10,170 nt of DNA from Deltaproteobacteria bacterium (GTDB lineage Bacteria; Myxococcota_A; Polyangia; JAAYKL01). The position numbers and the translations under genes were made by a program. The DNA is taken from contig JAABTR010000334.1 in assembly GCA_011389755.1 (NCBI GenBank), positions 1 through 10,170 of the forward strand. The letters run 5' to 3'. The notes under the pieces were generated by a model that saw only the letters and a list, made by a program, of their open reading frames with translations, made no database searches and was not told the origin of the DNA. This document shows, in pieces, positions 5,658 to 10,170 of this stretch; the stretch's first letter is position 1; every line of letters starts with the position of its first letter.

Positions 5658-7189
5658 GAGGTGTCAATTGTCGCTGGGTAAAAGCGCGCCTTTCCGACCC
5701 CGCTGTACCGTATCTTTTGTCTCACGAACGATTGGCCATCCAGTCCCACCTGGAAACCTGTGAACGCTGCCGGCGCTTTGAAGCGATGGCGCGTCGACTG
5801 TCGGACGTGGCGCCTCGACTGTCGCCCCCGGCTCGACCTCCGTTTGCAGATCGGAGCGTTGTCAAGGCAGCCCTCGAAGGACGGTTGCCAGACCCGCCTG
5901 GCCATCAACACCCGCGATTCTGGGTCCCGATTTTGGCCGGCAGCGCTGCCCTGGCCGCGGTCATCTTGGTGTTGGCAACGATCCGAACGCCAACGCCCGA
6001 GCAGCCAATTGTGGAAGGGCGGTCAGTCCCCGCCCGTTTGGCGGTCAATGAAACCCGGCAAATCGAAAGAACCGGCGATACTGCAGGCGATGAAACCGCG
6101 AGACAGCAGACCAAGGGCGATCTGGGAAGTGTCATCTTTGGCGACCCTGGAAAACCGCTGATCCTGCCGGCAGGGGACCGGTTATTCGGGGAATCGGGTT
6201 CCAAAGTCACCGTTGAGGAGATATCGGACGTTTTGGTGCGGGTGCGGTTCTCTCACGGCCGGATTGTTGCGGACGTCGATGCAAGCGCTTCGCAGCGGCA
6301 ATTCATCGTCGAGGCCCCGTCGCTTCGGGTGGAGGTGCGCGGCACGCAGTTCAGTGTGTCTTCTCATCCCCGAGGCGAGGAGGTGCGGGTCATCGAAGGG
6401 ACGGTGTTGGTCGAAGATCGCACGGCGCCGGGAAGAGAATACTTGCTCGATACAAACGAAAGATTTGCCACCGGCGAACAGCGGTCGGAGATTGCGTCGA
6501 AAGACGAAATCGAGCGAGATCGGCAGTTGATGGGCATCGCGCCGGTGATCAAGCCCCGTCGCAAAAGCCCCGTCCAAAAGGCCAAAGAAGCGATCGCGCA
6601 AAAACGCTTGGAAGATGCCCAAAGACACATCGAGAGGGTGCGCCACGGGAAAAAAGACGAGCGCTCGAAAGTGCCGGGGCTCTTGGCGCGATTGGCTCGC
6701 GCGTACCGACAACAGGAGCACTTCAGTCTGGCTCGGAAGACCTATGAGCGTCTGATCGGCGAGTATGGTGAGTCCCAGGCGGGGCTGAACGCCATGGTGG
6801 CGCTCGCGCAGCTGGAATCCGACGGGATTGGGGATGAAGCGTCTGCGATTGGGCATTTCGAGGAGTACTTGAAACGAGCCCCTGACGGCTATCTCGCCGA
6901 GGACGCGTGGGTGGGGCTCGTGCGCGCACACGCAAAGGTAGGGCGCGACGCGCATATCATAGATCTGGTAGGCCGGTATCTGGCCTCGCGCCCCGCGGGC
7001 TCGTTCCGGGGGGAAATGATGAGGAGGCGCGCAGACGCGCGGGCAAAAAGAGGGGATTGCGCGCAGGCGGTCGCCGAGTACCGCGCCGTTATTGAACAGT
7101 GGCCCGGTTCTAGGCAGGCGGGCGCCGCGGCGCGGGGATTGAAACGATGTGGTGCGGAGGTCACACGTGATACCCAAGAGCATCGGTAG
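5654..7189 (+). CDS. Membrane anti-sigma-like protein: zinc finger, transmembrane helix, FecR domain, TPR repeats
   Basis: A 511-aa fusion. The N-terminal 50 residues show a zinc-binding anti-sigma (ZAS) pattern: Cys6, His32, Cys36, Cys39 (H-x3-C-x2-C), which in this family holds the cognate sigma factor. A single transmembrane helix follows at about 90-110, putting the rest in the periplasm. Residues about 172-256 form a FecR domain, with GDRLF, then RGTQFSV and IEGTVLVED. A charged linker leads to TPR-like helical repeats (about 305-490) of the type that binds other proteins. The frame is open upstream to 5624, but ATG 5654 is chosen because AGGAGGTGGGAAG sits directly before it and it overlaps the sigma stop by four bases. 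It most likely tethers the sigma factor to the inner membrane until a periplasmic signal arrives. Classical FecR proteins lack the zinc finger and TPRs and work with a TonB receptor; none is visible here. Confidence 0.88.
   Translation: MRGVNCRWVKARLSDPAVPYLLSHERLAIQSHLETCERCRRFEAMARRLSDVAPRLSPPARPPFADRSVVKAALEGRLPDPPGHQHPRFWVPILAGSAALAAVILVLATIRTPTPEQPIVEGRSVPARLAVNETRQIERTGDTAGDETARQQTKGDLGSVIFGDPGKPLILPAGDRLFGESGSKVTVEEISDVLVRVRFSHGRIVADVDASASQRQFIVEAPSLRVEVRGTQFSVSSHPRGEEVRVIEGTVLVEDRTAPGREYLLDTNERFATGEQRSEIASKDEIERDRQLMGIAPVIKPRRKSPVQKAKEAIAQKRLEDAQRHIERVRHGKKDERSKVPGLLARLARAYRQQEHFSLARKTYERLIGEYGESQAGLNAMVALAQLESDGIGDEASAIGHFEEYLKRAPDGYLAEDAWVGLVRAHAKVGRDAHIIDLVGRYLASRPAGSFRGEMMRRRADARAKRGDCAQAVAEYRAVIEQWPGSRQAGAAARGLKRCGAEVTRDTQEHR
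7156..7160 (+). promoter_or_regulatory. Ribosome binding site deciding the lipoprotein start
   Basis: GGAGG lies six bases before GTG 7167, inside the end of the FecR/TPR gene. It favours 7167 over the upstream in-frame GTGs at 7149 and 7152. Confidence 0.6.
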
Positions 7190-7691
7190 AGCGGTCTGGG
7201 TCACCCTGTTGTTTGTGGGGAGCTGCGAGTGGAACGGCACGATACAGTTGGATGATGAGAGGGACACCGGGTCTGATCAAATCGGCGACGAGGACGGCTC
7301 GAGCGTGCAAACGCAGCCGGATACGGTGAAGGCATCGGTCCACGTCCCCGCACAGTTTTCCGGCACCCCCACGACCCTTTGTGGGTACTTGACGACGGAT
7401 GTCTTTGTGCCCAAGGCTTGGGCCCATGCAATTGTCTGTTATCCCCGCCCCCATGTGCGACCGAAGGTCCCGCTGGAGCTGGTCTTTCCCAATTCGGAGC
7501 TGGTTGACTTGTCAGGTCGCCATTATGTGAGCGCCGTGTTGTTCGTCGAGGGAGGGGCGGGGGACGGAGAACCGCCGGTGAAGGACGTGGACTACTTCGG
7601 GTCTGCCGGACAACCCGTCGCGCTCGGAGAAGAAGGCACGGGCATCATCGATGCGGGCGATATCATGCTCGGTCCGGTCTCTTATCCGTGA
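7167..7691 (+). CDS. Small lipoprotein, last gene of the sigma/FecR operon
   Basis: A 174-aa product starting at GTG 7167, chosen for the Shine-Dalgarno sequence at 7156-7160 and the N-terminus it gives: Lys/Arg, a hydrophobic core (about 9-17), then a lipobox-like VGSC with Cys20 as the probable lipidated residue, followed by Glu. After it comes an acidic Asp/Gly/Ser/Gln linker (about 28-50). A beta-rich domain (about 50-174) follows, with two further Cys (around 69 and 88) that could form a disulfide. No family is recognised. It overlaps the FecR/TPR gene by 23 bases, so it is almost certainly co-translated and may be a periplasmic partner of the TPR region. The next gene is convergent. Confidence 0.7.
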   Translation: MIPKSIGRAVWVTLLFVGSCEWNGTIQLDDERDTGSDQIGDEDGSSVQTQPDTVKASVHVPAQFSGTPTTLCGYLTTDVFVPKAWAHAIVCYPRPHVRPKVPLELVFPNSELVDLSGRHYVSAVLFVEGGAGDGEPPVKDVDYFGSAGQPVALGEEGTGIIDAGDIMLGPVSYP

Positions 7692-7755
7692 CGGGAAAAC
7701 GAACAGAACGCCGGAATATAGCAGTGTGAACGATGGCAGCTGGACGCAAATCTGC
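7692..7755. other. Convergent intergenic gap without visible terminator
   Basis: These 64 bases separate two convergent lipoprotein genes. I find no GC-rich hairpin with a T-run in either direction, so the two transcripts may overlap or end by other means. Confidence 0.3.
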
Positions 7756-8361
7756 TCACCGCGGCGCGACCTCACCGTCGCTGACGAAGACCGGGAGGGT
7801 CGCCGCTCGAGGGTTGTCATCTTCGAAGCAGTCGTCCTGGGGATAGTAGTAGAGGACGAGGCGCGCCGGGCCTTCGTAGACAACGCTGACCACATCGGGC
7901 AGCTCGGTGGGCAGCTCGCTCACCCAGCCCTCCGGAAAATGGTCGGCGTATCCCTCTGGCAGCGGCTGCGTGCCGACCGTCTTGTACTCTAAGTTGCTTA
8001 CGAAGAATCTGTTCTTGGTCGCCGGCGCGCAGCTCGGGTCGTCGCAGCCGCCGGTGAGATCCGGGGGGACGAACTGTCCGTCGAGGTAGTAGCCGGCCTG
8101 TGGATCCACCAGTTCGTCTACGGGTTCGAGTAACCTGTCGCCGCCGCCTTCTACGGCGTACAGGCGCGCGTAGTCCGTGCATGTGATGACCGAGATCAAA
8201 GGAGCGTCTTGAACTTCGAGCCAGATCCCCCGCTGCTCGGTGTCGTACCCGAAAACCGCGATGTTCGTGCGTCCTTCTCCAAAGACGTTGTCATCATTGT
8301 CGCAGGCGCCGCATAGAAAAAGGACGGCGATCAAAGCCCCCGTGATGAGTCTTGCTGGCAT
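7756..8361 (-). CDS. Lipoprotein of unknown function
   Basis: A 201-aa product. The minus-strand frame is open to 8463, but the start at 8361 is chosen because AAAGGAG lies six bases upstream and the resulting N-terminus is a lipoprotein signal peptide (Arg4, hydrophobic core to 16, lipobox LCGAC with Cys20). The mature protein begins Cys-Asp-Asn-Asp-Asp; Asp at +2 is an inner-membrane retention signal in E. coli, but its meaning in other phyla is uncertain. The rest is acidic and probably beta-rich, with four further Cys (two in the short CDDPSC segment), many Tyr and Pro, and no recognised domain. It stands alone on the minus strand, convergent with the sigma/FecR operon and divergent from the DUF2169 gene. 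Confidence 0.75.
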   Translation of the reverse strand: MPARLITGALIAVLFLCGACDNDDNVFGEGRTNIAVFGYDTEQRGIWLEVQDAPLISVITCTDYARLYAVEGGGDRLLEPVDELVDPQAGYYLDGQFVPPDLTGGCDDPSCAPATKNRFFVSNLEYKTVGTQPLPEGYADHFPEGWVSELPTELPDVVSVVYEGPARLVLYYYPQDDCFEDDNPRAATLPVFVSDGEVAPR

Positions 8362-8367
8362 TCGCGT

Positions 8368-8374
8368 CTCCTTT
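8368..8374 (-). promoter_or_regulatory. Ribosome binding site deciding the minus-strand lipoprotein start
   Basis: AAAGGAG on the minus strand lies six bases before the ATG at 8361. It supports the shorter start over the basic, implausible N-terminal extension that begins at 8463. Confidence 0.65.
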
Positions 8375-8376
8375 GG

Positions 8377-8403
8377 CGGCGGTCTTTTTTTTAGGGCCCG
8401 CCG
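8377..8403 (-). other. Stem-loop in the leader of the minus-strand lipoprotein gene
   Basis: CGGCGG (8377-8382) and CCGCCG (8398-8403) can form a perfect 6-bp GC stem. On the minus strand the loop of 15 bases contains an eight-A run. It lies directly upstream of the ribosome binding site. No T-run follows the stem, so it is not a terminator; it could stabilise the mRNA or influence translation. Confidence 0.3.
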
Positions 8404-8416
8404 ACGTTGTGCTTTC

Positions 8417-8445
8417 AAAGTACGATTCTTGGGACCAATGATCAA
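8417..8445 (-). promoter_or_regulatory. Possible promoter of the minus-strand lipoprotein gene
   Basis: On the minus strand TTGATC (8440-8445) and TACTTT (8417-8422) are separated by 17 bases. The -35 matches 4 of 6 and the -10 only 3 of 6. The position fits a leader of about 50 bases. Confidence 0.22.
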
Positions 8446-8481
8446 TCGCGGGGTCCTTGGCACAGACGCTCAATGAGATCG

Positions 8482-8511
8482 TAGACAACCCCGTGCGATC
8501 CGAAATACAGT
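8482..8511 (+). promoter_or_regulatory. Possible promoter of the DUF2169 gene
   Basis: TAGACA (8482-8487, 5 of 6) and TACAGT (8506-8511, 4 of 6) are separated by 18 bases. The predicted transcription start falls at about 8518, next to ATG 8519, and there is no Shine-Dalgarno sequence, so the transcript may be leaderless. Confidence 0.35.
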
Positions 8512-8518
8512 GCCGGGC

Positions 8519-10170
8519 ATGCAGATTATCAAACCGATGCACCAGGGCCTTTTGTACAGGACCTTCTCGAAAGAGAAGCGGTTCTACCTGTCGGTGGCGT
8601 CGCTGAGCTTTTTCCCGTTCCACAACCCCCAGGCGCTGTCCACAGAGCAGCAGCTGTGGGAGACGCTGGGCGCGAGTCTCCACCCCGACATGGTCTTCGA
8701 CGAGTGCATGCCCAAGGACCGGGGCGAGGTGCTCGTCATGGGATCGTGCCGGGCGCCGGGCGACACGCCGGTGGAGCGCCTGTTCGTCGACTTGGATATC
8801 GGGGCGATCCGAAAGCGCGTGGTGGTCACGGGGGATAGGTTCTGGACCCGGGGGGATCCCTCGAAGAACGCCCTGGGGCGCATGCTGGCAAAGGACTGGC
8901 ACCCCACGTCGCCCGTGCCGTTTACAAAAAAGGATATCGGCTGGAAAAACGCCCTGGGCGGGGAGGGCTTCGAGCACAACCCCTGGGGCAAGGGCTATCT
9001 CCCCACGGGCACCCAGCCCGCCCTCGATGAGTCGTCACCCCTGCCGAGCGTGGAGCCCCCCGAGAGGATGATGGCCGGGCCGTGGTCGGTTGCCGAACCC
9101 GCGGGCTGCGGCCCCATCCACGCTCTGTGGCCGGGGCGCGCGGGCAAGGTGGGAAAAAAATACGACAAGCACTGGGAAAAGGAGCTCTACCCCGGCCCGG
9201 CCTCGGACATGGATCCCACCTATTACAACGCGGCGCCCGAGGATCAGCAGCTGCAGCGCGGCTTTTGGAACGGAGACGAGGAGATCGCTGTCACCCACAT
9301 GCATCCGGAGCAGCCCAAGATTTCGACCCGATTGCCGGCGGTGCGGCCCCGCTGCTTCGTGTTGCAGCGCGGAGGCGATCGCGAAGAGCGGTGGTCCGAG
9401 GTGCCGCTCGCTGCGGAGACGGTGTGGCTGTTTCCCAACGTGCTGCGGGGGATCTTGGTCTCCCGCGGCGTGTTCGAGATAGACACCTTCTACGGCGTCG
9501 ATGTGGACACGTTGCTGCTCGTCTGGGAGCTGCGAGGTGGGCAGACCCGGGCTCCCGAGGACTATCGCACCTCGGTGCGCCTGCGCCAAGACGATGAGAC
9601 CAGCGCGGACTGGTCCGCGCGGGAGGATGACCTCTCGCCGCCCGAAGGCATCCCCGAAGAAGAGGATTTTTTCGCAGACGAAGACGACGAGGAAGAGGAA
9701 GAAAAAGGGCCCGATCCCCGGCTCGCCGCCATGGAGAAAAAAGCCGGCGGCGCGCTCGATAAGGCCAAGCAGATGCTGCTCGAGGTCGGGCTCGATCCGA
9801 TGGCCTACCTGCCCGAGGCCCTCTCGTTCGCGCCGCCAGCTATTTCCAAGCCGCCCGAGCTCAAGAAGATGAGCGACGTGGGCAAGATGCTCGAGTACAT
9901 GGACGCCGAGTTTGCCCGGGCCGAGGCCGAGGCGGCGAAGATCGAGTCGGGCCTCACCTTTGCTGGCGCACGGACCAAGGAAGAGGCCGAACAGAAGATC
10001 CACGCCAAGGCCCGGGAGATCTGCGCGCAGGTGGGCCAGGACTACGACGAGCTGCTTCTGAAGGCCAAGCAGAGGCCGCCTTCGACCAAGCCCGCGATTC
10101 AAAAGTTTGCCGAGGTCATAAACAAGGCCAAGGTGGAGCTGGCCGATCACCCAGACAAGGTGGCCAAGCT
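8519..10170 (+). CDS. DUF2169-family protein, type VI secretion-associated (3' truncated)
   Basis: The frame is open from ATG 8519 to the window edge: 550 codons without a stop. Residues about 10-355 match the DUF2169 family. They include an N-terminal segment in the style of YLSVASLSFF, the stretch DECMPKDRGEVLVMGSCRAP (61-80), VTGDRFW (103-109), a TRLPAVRP strand (270-277) and the LLLVWELRG strand (332-340). DUF2169 proteins sit in type VI secretion loci, where some act as adaptors or chaperones loading effectors onto VgrG. The family role is known; this protein's cargo is not visible. After the domain comes a highly acidic linker (about 379-398, mostly Glu/Asp). Beyond it is an Ala/Lys/Glu-rich region (about 400-550 onward), probably helical or coiled-coil, which looks like an extra C-terminal module. 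No signal peptide, so cytoplasmic. It is divergent from the minus-strand lipoprotein. The start has no Shine-Dalgarno sequence; ATG 8519 is the first in-frame start giving the family N-terminus. Confidence 0.85.
   Translation, partial: MQIIKPMHQGLLYRTFSKEKRFYLSVASLSFFPFHNPQALSTEQQLWETLGASLHPDMVFDECMPKDRGEVLVMGSCRAPGDTPVERLFVDLDIGAIRKRVVVTGDRFWTRGDPSKNALGRMLAKDWHPTSPVPFTKKDIGWKNALGGEGFEHNPWGKGYLPTGTQPALDESSPLPSVEPPERMMAGPWSVAEPAGCGPIHALWPGRAGKVGKKYDKHWEKELYPGPASDMDPTYYNAAPEDQQLQRGFWNGDEEIAVTHMHPEQPKISTRLPAVRPRCFVLQRGGDREERWSEVPLAAETVWLFPNVLRGILVSRGVFEIDTFYGVDVDTLLLVWELRGGQTRAPEDYRTSVRLRQDDETSADWSAREDDLSPPEGIPEEEDFFADEDDEEEEEKGPDPRLAAMEKKAGGALDKAKQMLLEVGLDPMAYLPEALSFAPPAISKPPELKKMSDVGKMLEYMDAEFARAEAEAAKIESGLTFAGARTKEEAEQKIHAKAREICAQVGQDYDELLLKAKQRPPSTKPAIQKFAEVINKAKVELADHPDKVAK

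Noticed and set aside
6182..7267. 361-codon minus-strand open frame opposite the FecR/TPR gene
   Set aside because: It is opposite a clear ZAS/FecR/TPR protein, has no recognisable domain and no good ribosome binding site.
8432..8456. GGACC / GGTCC inverted repeat around TGATCA in the divergent intergenic region
   Set aside because: The arms are only five bases. It overlaps the weak minus-strand -35 and could be an operator, but nothing else supports that.
9035..10150. 371-codon minus-strand open frame opposite the DUF2169 gene
   Set aside because: The plus frame has family motifs and stays open to the edge. The minus product is Leu/Gly/His-rich and has a long Phe/Val run opposite the plus-strand Glu/Asp/Lys stretch, as expected for a shadow.
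1..10170. CRISPR arrays, tRNA/rRNA genes, insertion sequences, long direct repeats
   Set aside because: Reading both strands I saw no regularly spaced repeats, no tRNA- or rRNA-like sequence, no transposase and no long terminal inverted repeats.

Overview
The window is GC-rich and gene-dense. It reads like the chromosome of a deltaproteobacterium-type organism, most likely Myxococcota or a relative, possibly uncultured. The grounds are an ECF sigma factor beside a zinc-finger/FecR/TPR anti-sigma-like protein, several envelope lipoproteins and beta-barrel-like proteins with no recognisable family, a DUF2169 protein of the kind linked to type VI secretion, and strong third-position G/C in all main frames. 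The phylum call is inference; no rRNA or tRNA gene is present.

Layout. Positions 3-416 hold the C-terminal end of an acidic, Cys-containing reading frame cut by the window edge; its strand is not fully certain. Positions 494-2189 carry a two-gene iron-sulfur cluster scaffold unit: a SufC ATPase with an extra Cys-rich tail, overlapping by 8 bases a short SufB/SufD-family protein (314 aa). This is the compact SufBC (SMS-like) layout, with no sufS, sufE or sufD in view. Positions 2310-3254 encode an exported, probably outer-membrane protein. It is followed by a solitary VMO-I-type (vitelline membrane outer layer) beta-prism domain (3245-3955) that lacks a signal peptide and most of its third repeat, so it is probably damaged.

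Positions 3979-7691 look like one operon of four tightly packed genes: an exported barrel-like protein, an ECF sigma factor, a membrane-spanning zinc-finger/FecR/TPR protein starting on the sigma stop codon (ATGA), and a lipoprotein overlapping it by 23 bases. This is the most system-like part of the window, a self-contained envelope-signalling module in which the FecR/TPR protein would hold the sigma factor and the envelope proteins would be sensor or target.

A lipoprotein of unknown function follows on the minus strand (7756-8361). Divergent from it is a long DUF2169 protein (8519 to the end, open at the 3' edge), which probably opens a type VI effector or accessory locus continuing beyond the window. 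Two plus-strand genes (3979 and 8519) have a -10-like hexamer 7-8 bases before the ATG and no Shine-Dalgarno sequence, which suggests leaderless transcripts.
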